DNA of 64,000 bases from Metaclostridioides mangenotii (GTDB lineage Bacteria > Bacillota > Clostridia > Peptostreptococcales > Peptostreptococcaceae). Position numbers and translations under genes: made by a program. Positions within the stretch are counted from its first letter, which is position 1; every line of letters starts with the position of its first letter. The notes below the pieces were generated by a model. That model worked only from the letters and a program-made list of their open reading frames with translations, was not told the DNA's origin and searched no databases. The DNA is taken from assembly GCF_018917235.1 (NCBI RefSeq), contig NZ_JAHLOF010000007.1, forward strand, positions 62,001 through 126,000, read 5' to 3'. Of the stretch, positions 8,000-17,240 are shown piece by piece.

Positions 8000-8854
8000 T
8001 TATTCTTTAGGTTCAGCTATTACCCACTGTTGAATAGCATGGTCGTCAGGTAGCACGTTTCTATCTTGCCACATATAGAAAAATCTCTCTGCTGGATATA
8101 TATAATAACCATCTTGGTTGTGATCTGACGTATCGTAAGCATCAGCGAATATTATAACATCATCACCAAAATCATCTGTTCCCATAGTATCGTAACCAAT
8201 GATATCTTGCCAGTGACCTGCCCAATCTATCCATTCTATCATAATCGGAGTTTCTTTCTTTAAATTCTTAATAACCCAAGTCTTAAACTCCTCTGGGTCA
8301 GTAAAGCTGTATCCATCCTTGTCTGCCTCAGTTAAACTAGATGTAACATTCCAACCTATTTGATCAAAGAATTTTACCATCCCAGCTGTTGATGTTCCGT
8401 ACTCGCCTTTTTCATTAGCCACACCTGGGTTCTCTTTATTATTTCCATTTATATCTTTATTACTTTGCATAATGTCAGCTATTTTTAGCTCCTCATTTCC
8501 TTTTTCACCATAATGCTCTAAAACCATAAGTGCAGAAACAGGTCCACATGTATATTCAGTAGTTTGTTGATACGTCTTAAACTTTGGTATCACTGTTAAA
8601 GTATCACTAGACTTCATATTGTATACGTCTAAATCTTTGAAATAAGGTGAATCCTCATGATCTCCCGAATTTGCATAAGATGAAGCTCCAGAAGATTTGA
8701 TATCATAACCTTTAGGAAATGATATCGTGTTTTCAACTTTAGTTTTACTACTAGCTTTACTTTCATCCTTATCTTTTTCTGCTGCCTTACTACTACACCC
8801 CACAAAACTTACCCCAATTGCTAGCGATAACACTAACGTAATAACTTTTTTCAT
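8000..8854 (-). CDS. Lipoprotein with papain-like C39-type peptidase domain
   Basis: 284 aa. A lipobox signal (LAIGVSFVGC, Cys20) and a Lys/Asp/Ser-rich linker (residues about 21-45) are followed by a C39-like domain at about 90-280. The catalytic Cys lies in TTEYTCGPVSALMVLEHYG, the His in AGHWQDIIGYD and the Asp in FADAYDTSD, with Gln upstream in YQQTT. The Cys-His-Asp set looks intact, so an active surface-anchored cysteine peptidase is likely. Substrate unknown: leader peptide, cell-wall or host peptide are all possible. It is a single gene with AAAGGAG before the ATG. Confidence 0.85.
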   Translation of the reverse strand: MKKVITLVLSLAIGVSFVGCSSKAAEKDKDESKASSKTKVENTISFPKGYDIKSSGASSYANSGDHEDSPYFKDLDVYNMKSSDTLTVIPKFKTYQQTTEYTCGPVSALMVLEHYGEKGNEELKIADIMQSNKDINGNNKENPGVANEKGEYGTSTAGMVKFFDQIGWNVTSSLTEADKDGYSFTDPEEFKTWVIKNLKKETPIMIEWIDWAGHWQDIIGYDTMGTDDFGDDVIIFADAYDTSDHNQDGYYIYPAERFFYMWQDRNVLPDDHAIQQWVIAEPKE

Positions 8855-9003
8855 TAATCTACTCCTTTTTCCTCACATTTTATATTTTCTTAATCAGTAT
8901 ATCATAAATTCCAAAATTATAAACCGTTTTTCTATTTTTTTCAATTTAACGCCTGCCATACACATTACTATTTTTAATGTATACAGTATTTTTTATTTAA
9001 AAA

Positions 9004-9050
9004 TTTAGTATTTGTAAACTTTTTAGTTAGTTTAGTATATGTAAACTTTT
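9004..9050. repeat. Pair of 20-bp direct repeats
   Basis: Two near-identical 20-mers (9004-9023 and 9031-9050, one mismatch) contain GTAAACTTTT, separated by 7 bases, about 150 bases upstream of the lipoprotein gene. They could be a regulator site or slippage; nothing decides. Confidence 0.4.
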
Positions 9051-9218
9051 ATCATTTTTTACAAGTTTATTTATTGTGGATGATTCAAATACGATTCAAA
9101 TACTAGTATATTATTTTTATTAAGTCTGAGTATTTCAAGCTTTTCTACTTTATCTCAATTAAATTCGTTTCATTTATCTTTTATTTTCTATAAACTTATA
9201 TTAATTTCACAACAAAAA

Positions 9219-9260
9219 AAGCAATTTAGTTTACCTTATATGGCACAAACTAAATTGCTT
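9219..9260 (-). terminator. Terminator after the DUF488 gene
   Basis: A perfect 14-bp stem (9219-9232 with 9247-9260) and 14-base loop. Read on the minus strand it is followed by a run of seven or more T. Confidence 0.85.
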
Positions 9261-9333
9261 ATTTATATTTTTACTATTGAATACTCCAAAGATAGAAAAA
9301 AATTAAATTTACACCTACTCTATAAATATATAT

Positions 9334-9957
9334 TTACAGCTTTTTATCTATCATTTCAGTTCTATATCCAATTTCTTTATTAGCCAGTTTATATCCTTCT
9401 TTTATCATATCTAGAGTAGACATTGCATTTCCAGTTAGGTTATCAATACTAAGTTGATTTCTATCGCTGAAGTACTTTTCTAGCAAAGAATTTTCTATAT
9501 ACCTTTCGTCTTCGATATGTCCTTCATGAACTATATGATGTACCTCTAATCCTTCTTTTCTTAGAATCCTTCCCATCAATATACTTCTATGACATCTAAT
9601 TGGATCTTGCATTGCTCCTAGTAAAACTATTCTATATCCCAAATTACATCCATTTTTAAGTCTTTTAATTCCGTTCAAAAATATATCCTCTTTTATTACC
9701 TTTTCAAAATCTGCATATCCTTCAAGTGTATAACTCGCTGGGTTTAATCTTTTTGCACCGAATTCTTTTCCCATATAGATATAAATGTAACCTGATTTTT
9801 TAAGGCTTTTATGAAAATCTTCTTTGTTATACTGCACATTATATTTAGAGTATGGCGTTTCCCTGATGTCTACTACACAGTTTATATTATATTTTTTTAT
9901 CATTTCTATCAGTTTGTTATACGGATAATTTGAATGGCCTATTGTGTATATTTCCAT
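9334..9957 (-). CDS. DUF488 family protein
   Basis: 207 aa. It opens with the family hallmark YTIGHSNYP, then VVDIRETPYSKY, a central MGKEFGAKR and the Cys/His segment GAMQDPIRCHRSIL. DUF488 proteins are cytosolic and of unknown biochemical function; the conserved Asp/Arg and Cys-His residues suggest a nucleotide- or metal-linked activity. The ATG has AGGTGAT seven bases upstream. It is co-directional with the membrane-protein gene upstream (9995) after a 37-base gap and could be the last gene of that operon. Confidence 0.88.
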   Translation of the reverse strand: MEIYTIGHSNYPYNKLIEMIKKYNINCVVDIRETPYSKYNVQYNKEDFHKSLKKSGYIYIYMGKEFGAKRLNPASYTLEGYADFEKVIKEDIFLNGIKRLKNGCNLGYRIVLLGAMQDPIRCHRSILMGRILRKEGLEVHHIVHEGHIEDERYIENSLLEKYFSDRNQLSIDNLTGNAMSTLDMIKEGYKLANKEIGYRTEMIDKKL

Positions 9958-9994
9958 TTAATCACCTATTTCATTCTGTGCAAAAATATAAATT

Positions 9995-11299
9995 TTATTT
10001 ATAATAGATTTTTCTGTATTTTTTCAACTTATCCTTTATTTTGGTTTTATCAATTGAATAAGACATAAATACCAATACTGAAAAAACTGTAATACCTAAA
10101 CTCCTATATGTAAACCAACAATGCATATATGAGTGATTTTTTAGAACAGAGTACCATATGTAAGGATAAATACCTATTATAAGTATTGGCAACATATTTA
10201 ATATTTTATTTTTTCTAGATATCAACAAAATAATCAGCCACAATAATAATATTACGAAAAATATTTTTATTGTTATATCATTAAAAATTAAATCATTATT
10301 CATCTGTATTATCTCGTATTTATTTAAGACAGAATTTTCTACGGTAGAAGATGTCCTAACGAGTATTTGAGATAATGACTCTTTAACAATATTTTTTCTT
10401 AGTACAGCACTTGCTATAATCCACTTAGACGCCCATGTTGCCGCGTATCCAATCGCCCAAAATATTGAAAGTTTTATCGTAATTATAAAGTTTTTAATTA
10501 ATTTGTTTTCCCTTTCCTCTAACATCAAATAGGCAATTAGCGGTATACCTAACGACAATAGAGGCGCTGTTAATAAATCGAAAAAACTTGTTATTGATCC
10601 TATTATAAAAAAAATATATATCCCCAGTTCATCAACTTTTATCTTTTTATGATATATCAGTATTGCTACTGTACTTAAGAACATTACATAGAACATATTT
10701 GAAAATTGCAGTGACATTGGAGCTATAAGCACTCTTATCATAATCATTGATATCATAAAAGCTAAAGAATATCTAGTTCCAAGCTCTCTTTTTATTAGAT
10801 AACAAACAAGTATAAATACTCCAATAAGAATAAACGAATTTATATATCGTATTTCTTCATAATTAAGCTTTGTTAATAAAGGCTTTAAAAACATTAGATA
10901 TCCATGCCAATATCTACTGTATGAGCCTTTTTCAGCATTATCATCATCTATTGTTTTTGATAAATTATCAACCTTATTTTCAGCATCTTCATTTTTTCTA
11001 AATGTATTTTCAAGTGCTGATTTTACAGGCTGTCTACTGTCACCATCCATTGCTATACTCAGCATCCACGCATCCGTAAAGTTATCTAATTGATTTGAAA
11101 TTGAGTTAGACATTACTTTTGGATAAGGTCCTTCAGTCTCTAAAATAGGCAAAGATTCTCTAGTATGATCAATTATACTTTTGGTAGGTATAGCGTATGA
11201 TATAGACATTATCAAAAGGAATAATATTATTAAACCAACATATAAGATCGATAACCTCTTACATTTCTTTAGAATATTGTTTAATTTACTCTCAACCAT
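9995..11299 (-). CDS. Polytopic membrane protein, 434 aa, partner of GT2 enzyme
   Basis: About ten to eleven hydrophobic segments. The first (residues about 18-40) is followed by an extracellular loop of about 110 residues (about 41-150, with SRYWHGYLMFLKPLL at its end). The remainder is closely packed helices up to residue 420. This GT-C-like plan fits a glycosyltransferase or flippase working on lipid-linked sugars. I infer that role from the adjacent GT2 gene, which ends 3 bases before this start, and not from a signature motif. No strong ribosome site is present, so translation is probably coupled to the GT2 gene. Confidence 0.7.
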   Translation of the reverse strand: MVESKLNNILKKCKRLSILYVGLIILFLLIMSISYAIPTKSIIDHTRESLPILETEGPYPKVMSNSISNQLDNFTDAWMLSIAMDGDSRQPVKSALENTFRKNEDAENKVDNLSKTIDDDNAEKGSYSRYWHGYLMFLKPLLTKLNYEEIRYINSFILIGVFILVCYLIKRELGTRYSLAFMISMIMIRVLIAPMSLQFSNMFYVMFLSTVAILIYHKKIKVDELGIYIFFIIGSITSFFDLLTAPLLSLGIPLIAYLMLEERENKLIKNFIITIKLSIFWAIGYAATWASKWIIASAVLRKNIVKESLSQILVRTSSTVENSVLNKYEIIQMNNDLIFNDITIKIFFVILLLWLIILLISRKNKILNMLPILIIGIYPYIWYSVLKNHSYMHCWFTYRSLGITVFSVLVFMSYSIDKTKIKDKLKKYRKIYYK

Positions 11300-11302
11300 A
11301 AG

Positions 11303-12229
11303 TTATTTATTATCTTTCTCTAATAAGTTAATTGCTAGCTCATAAAACTGATCTGAATGTTTCTTAACTGTGTCCAATATAAGCCCACATCCAAATGATA
11401 CTAGAGCTGATGTCATAAGTCCAATAGATACTATTAATGTAGGGAATTTAGCTACCAATCCCGTTTTTAAATATCCTAAAAACACAGGTATAAATGCTAA
11501 TATTCCTATAATTAATAAAATTGCCGAAATACCTCCAAAGAATGATAATGGCTTATAGTCTTTATATAGGTTTAATATTGTTTTCAATACTCTAAATCCA
11601 TCTCTAAAAGTATTTAATTTAGATTCACTTCCATCTGGCCTGTCTCTGTAATCAATCTCTACTTCACCTATTAAAAATCTCTTATCCAGTGCATGTATAC
11701 TCATTTCTGTTTCTATTTCAAAACCTTTTGATAAAACAGGAAAAGTCTTTACAAATTTCCTATTGAACGCTCTACATCCTGTCATAATATCCTTTATATT
11801 GCTTTTAAATATTTTGTTTATCAATGCCCTAACTAATTTGTTTCCAGTATTATGAAACGGTCTCTTATTCTCAGTAAAATAAGTGCTCGAAAGCCTATCC
11901 CCTATAGCCATATCTGCTTTACCTTCAATTACAAGCTTTGCGACATTGTAAGCATCTTTAGCGGGATATGTATCATCTCCATCAACCATTATATATACAT
12001 CCGCTTCAATATCCCTAAACATACTTCTTACAACGTTCCCCTTGCCTTGATGATATTCCCTTACAACTATTGCTCCAGCTTCTTTCGCTATCTCCGCAGT
12101 TTTATCTTTAGAGTTATTGTCATATACATAAATGTCAGCAGTTGGTATTATATTTTTAAAGTCATCGATTACCGACTTTATAGTTAATTCCTCATTATAA
12201 CAAGGTACTAATACCGCTATTTTTTCCAT
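11303..12229 (-). CDS. Family 2 glycosyltransferase (polyprenyl-phosphate type)
   Basis: 308 aa. The catalytic GT-A domain (residues about 1-225) has VLVPCYNEELTIKSVI, the nucleotide-sugar segment YVYDNNSKDKT and the metal-binding Asp motif MVDGDDTYP. Two C-terminal helices follow (about 230-290). This is the layout of dolichol/undecaprenyl-phosphate sugar transferases (DPM1/GtrB/ArnC-like), which load a sugar on the lipid carrier at the cytosolic face. GGGAG precedes the ATG. The following gene encodes a polytopic membrane protein that may use or flip the lipid sugar for cell-surface glycosylation. Confidence 0.88.
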   Translation of the reverse strand: MEKIAVLVPCYNEELTIKSVIDDFKNIIPTADIYVYDNNSKDKTAEIAKEAGAIVVREYHQGKGNVVRSMFRDIEADVYIMVDGDDTYPAKDAYNVAKLVIEGKADMAIGDRLSSTYFTENKRPFHNTGNKLVRALINKIFKSNIKDIMTGCRAFNRKFVKTFPVLSKGFEIETEMSIHALDKRFLIGEVEIDYRDRPDGSESKLNTFRDGFRVLKTILNLYKDYKPLSFFGGISAILLIIGILAFIPVFLGYLKTGLVAKFPTLIVSIGLMTSALVSFGCGLILDTVKKHSDQFYELAINLLEKDNK

Positions 12230-12423
12230 ATTTATATCTCCCTAGTGTTAATTATTTTCTATTTTTTTATTGTTTAACACAATTAATTTGCTAAATTTAA
12301 AATTAAGAATCAAACTAATCTTGATTATATAGTAACACTTATATATGCGTTTTTACAAGTTTGAGGTATTAATGAAATTTGTAAGTTTTGGTATAAAATT
12401 ATATTTTTCTAAAATATCATAAA

Positions 12424-12459
12424 AAAGATAGGACATTAATTTAGATTTGTCCTATCTTT
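12424..12459 (-). terminator. Terminator of the NlpC/P60 gene
   Basis: A 12-bp stem (12424-12435 with 12448-12459) with an A-run on its left side, which reads as a T-run on the minus strand. Confidence 0.85.
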
Positions 12460-12519
12460 AAAAAGTAAGTGATATGTAAATTTTTATTTAACCTTTATGA
12501 AGAGCCTTTTAATTTTCAT

Positions 12520-13239
12520 TTATGGTCTTCTAGCACCTCTGTAAGTTTTTTGGTAATAAGATGATGATAAATTAGATTTTTTAACTCCATCCCTGGCATT
12601 TGATGCATGAATAAACTCATCATTGCCTACATAAATACCAACATGGCTAACTCTACCTTTACCCATAGTATCAAAGAATACTAAGTCCCCAGGTTTTAAA
12701 TTTTCTTTATCAATAGCTTGTCCAGTTTTACTTTGCTCATAGGAAACTCTAGGTATGTCTTTTCCTAGTGCATTTTTATAAATGTATCTAGTTAATCCAG
12801 AGCAATCAAATGAATCTGGACCGTTAGCACCCCATACATATTTTTTTCCTATTTGCGCTTCTAACAGTTTCATAGCATCATTCATTTTAGTAGATGCTGT
12901 AGAATCTGATGTTGTAGATGCTGTGCTCGAAATATTTGTATTATTAGCAATATCATTGTTACTTGTATTGTTGCTTAAGTTATTATTTTGAGCTACATCT
13001 AATTTTACATTATTTAAATATCCAGTAAATGTAGTCAGCATTAGTAATTTACCTAATTCACCAATACCGCTACAAGAACATCCGCCATTACCTCCAACGA
13101 GAGTATTTAATGTGTCATCTAGTATGTTATTAAATGAGTTTGAGTTTGACTTAGAAGACATTGAACTTCTATTATTTTCATAAACTCTACTTATATTATT
13201 TAAAAGAGTGGTTGCTACTATTTGATTTACATCGCTCAT
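12520..13239 (-). CDS. NlpC/P60 cell-wall endopeptidase
   Basis: 239 aa. The C-terminal NlpC/P60 domain (residues about 120-239) has all three catalytic parts: Cys in DSFDCSGLTRY, His in RVSHVGIYVG and His in EFIHASN. These enzymes cut D-gamma-Glu to diamino-acid bonds in peptidoglycan. The N-terminus has no signal peptide. It is polar with a Gly/Cys patch (GGNGGCSCSG) and an Asn/Ser/Thr-rich linker. A cytosolic or non-classical location, for example in spore formation or a phage-like export route, is possible. GGAGC is near the ATG. Confidence 0.85.
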   Translation of the reverse strand: MSDVNQIVATTLLNNISRVYENNRSSMSSKSNSNSFNNILDDTLNTLVGGNGGCSCSGIGELGKLLMLTTFTGYLNNVKLDVAQNNNLSNNTSNNDIANNTNISSTASTTSDSTASTKMNDAMKLLEAQIGKKYVWGANGPDSFDCSGLTRYIYKNALGKDIPRVSYEQSKTGQAIDKENLKPGDLVFFDTMGKGRVSHVGIYVGNDEFIHASNARDGVKKSNLSSSYYQKTYRGARRP

Positions 13240-13508
13240 ATATACAGCTCCATTTCTGATTTTTTTATGATTTTAAGTCGGTTTATATATTAATTAAAAT
13301 AATTATACGAATTGAACATTTTTTTATTATAAGTTACTTTATTTTAGATTGTATACTTATAATTATTTATAAATCTTATAAATTTTAACTACTAATTACG
13401 TTATTTAAATACCTTTATATTACAATATAGTATAAATTTAGTATAAATTGTTATTTAATCCCATTATATTATCTTTTGTGAAGTTATGCAATTTTTAAAT
13501 ATAAACAA

Positions 13509-13543
13509 AGAAGAAGAATTGATATTATATAACAATTCTCCTT
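13509..13543 (-). terminator. Probable terminator of the AraC-GyrI regulator gene
   Basis: An imperfect stem GAAG-A-AGAATTG with CAATTCT-C-CTTC around an AT-rich loop, 22 bases past the stop. The interval 13240-13508 shows only AT-rich sequence. Confidence 0.5.
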
Positions 13544-13565
13544 CGCTAATTTATCTATTTAACTT

Positions 13566-14450
13566 CTATTTTTTTAATACCGGAATATAAATCTCCATTA
13601 CCGTATCTTTCCTAGCATGGCATCTTTCATCATAAAACTCAAAATCAACCTTACCTTCATCAAATGTATATTCACTATTTCTGAACCACTCTTCAAAAAT
13701 ATATTTCCAAGTTTCTTTTATTATATCAGAAAATTCTCTTTGCTCTATATCATTTGATGTATCTACAGGTGGTGTCGTAAAAACAGCATATGTTGCCTCT
13801 GGTATAGTTATAGTCATCATTTCTTCAGTAATGCATTCAAAGTCGTTAACTATGACACCTAAAAGATATAAAGTATCTCCTTTGTCGTTAGATGGTATAC
13901 ATACCCCAACTTCACCATGCTTTGGTGGATCTAAAATTTTATACATCTTACTTTCCAAGTTTTCTCCATAATAATTGCACCAAAATGAAGCAACATCTTT
14001 AGTATAATTACCATTAGTTATATTAGTCTTAATTCCATATCCAGCAACTTTAAACTCTGGTATATTTTTAATGACAGGATTCATAACATAACCTCCAATT
14101 TTATATTTTGATTGTTTAGAAAAGTACCCATCCATCCGTTTTATATATTGTGTGGGACTAAAACCATATTCTTTTTTAAATGCTTTAGAAAACCCATTAT
14201 GTGTACTAAATCCAAACTCCAACGCTATGTCAATTATTCTATTCCCCTCAAATAATTTTATAGCTGCCAATGCCAACCTTCTTTTTTTAACATAATCCAT
14301 TAAAGATATACCTTGATGAATATTAAATATCCTACAAAAATGAAAAGTTGAATATCCGCATTTGCTTGCTATTATTTCAGGAGATAGATCTTTATTTATA
14401 TTTTCTTCGATAAATTCAATGCTTTGTGATATTACTTTGCTATAGTTCAA
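13566..14450 (-). CDS. AraC-family regulator with GyrI-like effector domain
   Basis: 294 aa. Two helix-turn-helices fill residues about 8-105 (LSPEIIASKCGYSTFHFCRI and RIIDIALEFGFSTHNGFSKA, then the box YGFSPTQYIK). A GyrI-like small-molecule-binding domain follows (about 125-294, with MEIYIPVLKK at the end). This is the Rob/TipA-like arrangement in which a hydrophobic ligand is sensed. It starts with TTG at 14450, with a weak AGGGAT upstream. The divergent ttcA-like gene 120 bases away is a candidate neighbour but not a proven target. Confidence 0.85.
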   Translation of the reverse strand: MNYSKVISQSIEFIEENINKDLSPEIIASKCGYSTFHFCRIFNIHQGISLMDYVKKRRLALAAIKLFEGNRIIDIALEFGFSTHNGFSKAFKKEYGFSPTQYIKRMDGYFSKQSKYKIGGYVMNPVIKNIPEFKVAGYGIKTNITNGNYTKDVASFWCNYYGENLESKMYKILDPPKHGEVGVCIPSNDKGDTLYLLGVIVNDFECITEEMMTITIPEATYAVFTTPPVDTSNDIEQREFSDIIKETWKYIFEEWFRNSEYTFDEGKVDFEFYDERCHARKDTVMEIYIPVLKK

Positions 14451-14569
14451 TTAATATCCCTACTTTCATCACGTGATATTTAAATTATAACAACTAAGTC
14501 AAAAATATATTGTTCCTATATTGCTGTGTTTGTTATAATTATTGAGTCAGTTAATAGGAGGATATATCA

Positions 14570-15289
14570 ATGCAAAAATTACTAAGTAAAGCAAGACAAG
14601 CTATAAAAGACTTTGATTTAATACAAGAAAACGATAAAATTGCGGTTGGATTATCTGGAGGAAAAGATAGTTTAACCTTATTACACATCTTAAAAAATTA
14701 TCAAAGATTTTCTCCACAAAAATTTGAATTAATAGCAATAACATTAAATCCAGGCGGCGTTGATAACACACCACTTTATAAGCTATGTAAAGATTTAGAA
14801 ATTCCATTTTACGAAATTCAAACGAATATTAAAGAAATTGTTTTTGATATAAGAAAAGAAAAAAATCCATGTTCATTATGTGCAAATTTAAGACGTGGAG
14901 CTTTAAATGATAATGCTAAAAAGTTAGGATGTACGAAGGTTGCTCTAGGCCATCATAAGGATGATGCTATAGAAACTTTTATGATGTCTATGCTCTATGA
15001 AGGGAGAGTCAGCTGTTTTTCTCCCAAAACTCATATGGATAGGCAAGATATTACAATAATTAGACCTATGATATATATTGATGAATACATGACAAAAAAG
15101 GCTGCAAAAGATTATAATTACCCAATCATAAAAAATCCATGTCCTGCTGATGGTAAGACAAACAGGCAAAGTATTAAAGAATTATTAGCGAAAATAAATA
15201 AAGAAATACCTGGATCTAAGAAAAACTTATTTGGAGCATTAAATAATTCTGAAAGTTTATTTATTTGGGATAAAGATAAGATAAAATAA
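14570..15289 (+). CDS. TtcA-like tRNA thiolation PP-loop ATPase
   Basis: 239 aa. The PP-loop motif GLSGGKDSLTLLH is at residues about 27-39. A central CxxC (CSLCANLRRG, about 102-105) and a distal Cys (NPCPADGKTNRQSIKELL) complete the three-cysteine iron-sulfur site of the TtcA/TtuA class. These enzymes adenylate a tRNA base and replace oxygen by sulfur; TtcA itself makes 2-thiocytidine 32. In Clostridia the exact target of this short form is unproven. AGGAGGAT precedes the ATG. Confidence 0.85.
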   Translation: MQKLLSKARQAIKDFDLIQENDKIAVGLSGGKDSLTLLHILKNYQRFSPQKFELIAITLNPGGVDNTPLYKLCKDLEIPFYEIQTNIKEIVFDIRKEKNPCSLCANLRRGALNDNAKKLGCTKVALGHHKDDAIETFMMSMLYEGRVSCFSPKTHMDRQDITIIRPMIYIDEYMTKKAAKDYNYPIIKNPCPADGKTNRQSIKELLAKINKEIPGSKKNLFGALNNSESLFIWDKDKIK

Positions 15290-15295
15290 ATAAAT

Positions 15296-15333
15296 ATAAC
15301 CGTATCACATACTTAAATATATGATACGGTTAT
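15296..15333 (+). terminator. Terminator of the TtcA-like gene
   Basis: A 12-bp stem (15296-15307 with 15322-15333) starting 6 bases after the stop codon. Confidence 0.8.
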
Positions 15334-15418
15334 TAATTATAACAATAATGATATCGGTTTTGTAGCTTAATACACAAAACTTTTAAATATCTCCAATAGA
15401 TTTTATTAATCTTTAAAA

Positions 15419-15790
15419 TTACATAGCTCTAGTAGGGAATACTACATCTAAAATTCCTATAACTACAGCAGCCAATATCGCCCCTAGTATAGTTACATTC
15501 ATGTTAGGAACTATAAATTGTGCTAAGTATATTATTAGAGCTGCAATTATAAACCCACTAATCCCTTTTCCAAATGGAGATGCATCAACTCCCATAAGTA
15601 ACTCAACTAAATAATCTAGTCCTGTAATTACAATAGCAGCTACTATATATGACCACATTCCAGCGATTGTAAATCCTGGTGTTACAAATGAAGTTATTGC
15701 TAATATAATTGCAACTAATATACATCTTCCTATCCATCTTAATATACTGTTATTGTCGCCTTCTCTTTTTCTATCATGTTCATATTCCAT
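15419..15790 (-). CDS. Phage-holin-family (4-TM) membrane protein
   Basis: 123 aa with four hydrophobic helices and the family pattern ILRWIGRCILVAIILA, FVTPGFTIAG and ITGLDYLVELLMGVDASPFGKG near the middle. This is the 4-TM holin superfamily (PF04020 type), widespread in Firmicute chromosomes outside prophages, where it is often spore-linked and not a lysis gene. ATG 15790 has AAAGGAG at the right distance; the open frame 15 codons upstream lacks one. No phage genes lie nearby. Confidence 0.85.
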   Translation of the reverse strand: MEYEHDRKREGDNNSILRWIGRCILVAIILAITSFVTPGFTIAGMWSYIVAAIVITGLDYLVELLMGVDASPFGKGISGFIIAALIIYLAQFIVPNMNVTILGAILAAVVIGILDVVFPTRAM

Positions 15791-16335
15791 ATTAAATACT
15801 CCTTTATAAAATAATATTTTATTTGTTTTAAACAAATTTTATGACTTATAATCTAAGACTTGATTAGTTTATAATTAAGACTCAGTAGTGATTATTAATA
15901 AGTCACATAATATAATAATAAATATACATTAATTTCCTATATTTATTATTTTTATCTTACAGTTATATATTGACCAATATGTTTAATAATATTCCATATA
16001 ATATTGATAAAATTTGAATTTAAAAGTTTTTATTGTATTAACATATGTTTTTAGAATCTCTTAAATGAATCTTTTATCTAAAAGTTTACTTTTTTGTAAA
16101 AATATACATAAAGTAGTATTATTATTATGTTGCTATAATTTTTAAGTTTAAATTTTACTTATCTCTAAATTTTTATGGACAATTATGAAATATTTTTATT
16201 GTCTACTAAACTTTAATTTAATTTTTGTAGTCATATAAAAATATTTTATGATACAGAGGGTATAAGTAAAGTATAAATTACTAAATATAGTTCTTAAAAT
16301 AAGATTATATGGAATAAAAACAGGAGGTATGGAAA
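15791..16335. other. Gene-free interval, 545 bases
   Basis: Very AT-rich, with stops in every frame. It must hold the promoters of the leftward holin-like gene and the rightward Mrp gene. AGGAGGT at about 16322 belongs to the Mrp gene. I see no RNA structure or repeat that stands out. Confidence 0.5.
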
Positions 16336-17151
16336 ATGTCGAATTGTGATTCATGTCCATCAAGAAATAAGTGTTCAACTAAAGATACAGGGTGCAGTAT
16401 TATAAATAATCCCGACAACAATATAAAAAATATAATTGGTATAATGAGCGGAAAAGGAGGAGTTGGTAAATCAACTGTCACTTCTCTTATTGCAAAAAAA
16501 CTAAATTCAATGGGATACAAAGTCGGTATCTTAGATTCAGATATTACTGGACCTAGTATCCCTAGACTAATGGGCTTAAAAAACTTAAAGGCTTATTCAG
16601 ACGGTAAAAATATTATACCAGTTACAAACTCAGACAATATCAAAATAATGTCTATAAACTTACTTATAGAAAACGAAAATGATCCTATGATTTTAAAAGG
16701 ACCTCTGATAGGAAATCTTGTAAATCAATTCTATACTGATGTACTTTGGGGAGAGCTTGATTATTTATTAATAGATATGCCTCCAGGAACTGGAGATGTA
16801 GCTCTTACTGTAATGCAAAATATACCTTTAAGTGGAGTTGTAATGGTCTCTGTCCCACAAGATTTAATTTCCATGATAGTTTCAAAAGCTGTGAACATGG
16901 CTAGAAAATTAAATATCGATGTACTGGGCGTTGTTGAAAATATGAGTTATATAAAGTGTCCAGACTGTGATAATAAAATAAAATTATTCGATGGCGAAGA
17001 AACTGATAAATTTTTATCTGATATGAACTTAAGCCTGCTTGGTGAACTACCAATGACTAAAGAAATCATAAACATAACACATAATGGAATTAATGAAATG
17101 AGTGAAGATCTGAATTCTACTATAACTGATATTGTAAATAAAATTAAATAG
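16336..17151 (+). CDS. Mrp/NBP35-type iron-sulfur carrier ATPase
   Basis: 271 aa. The deviant Walker A is GKGGVGKST (residues about 39-47), the switch/Walker B region is LLIDMPPGTGDV (about 151-162), and the cluster-binding C-terminal CxxC is YIKCPDCDNK (about 216-219). The N-terminus has extra cysteines (CDSCPSRNKC), as in NBP35-like forms. The family assembles and transfers 4Fe-4S clusters in the cytosol. AGGAGGT precedes the ATG. It is convergent with the PotD-like gene and shares its terminator. Confidence 0.88.
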   Translation: MSNCDSCPSRNKCSTKDTGCSIINNPDNNIKNIIGIMSGKGGVGKSTVTSLIAKKLNSMGYKVGILDSDITGPSIPRLMGLKNLKAYSDGKNIIPVTNSDNIKIMSINLLIENENDPMILKGPLIGNLVNQFYTDVLWGELDYLLIDMPPGTGDVALTVMQNIPLSGVVMVSVPQDLISMIVSKAVNMARKLNIDVLGVVENMSYIKCPDCDNKIKLFDGEETDKFLSDMNLSLLGELPMTKEIINITHNGINEMSEDLNSTITDIVNKIK

Positions 17152-17200
17152 ACTTTGAAGTATATGTAATAATTGTTTATTTAAATTTCAGATATTATAA

Positions 17201-17240
17201 AAAAGAATGAAAGGCGTTTTAAAAAGCCTTTCATTCTTTT
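17201..17240. terminator. Bidirectional terminator
   Basis: A perfect 15-bp stem (17201-17215 with 17226-17240) with A/T-run flanks on both sides, between convergent genes. It abuts the stop codon of the PotD-like gene. Confidence 0.92.
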
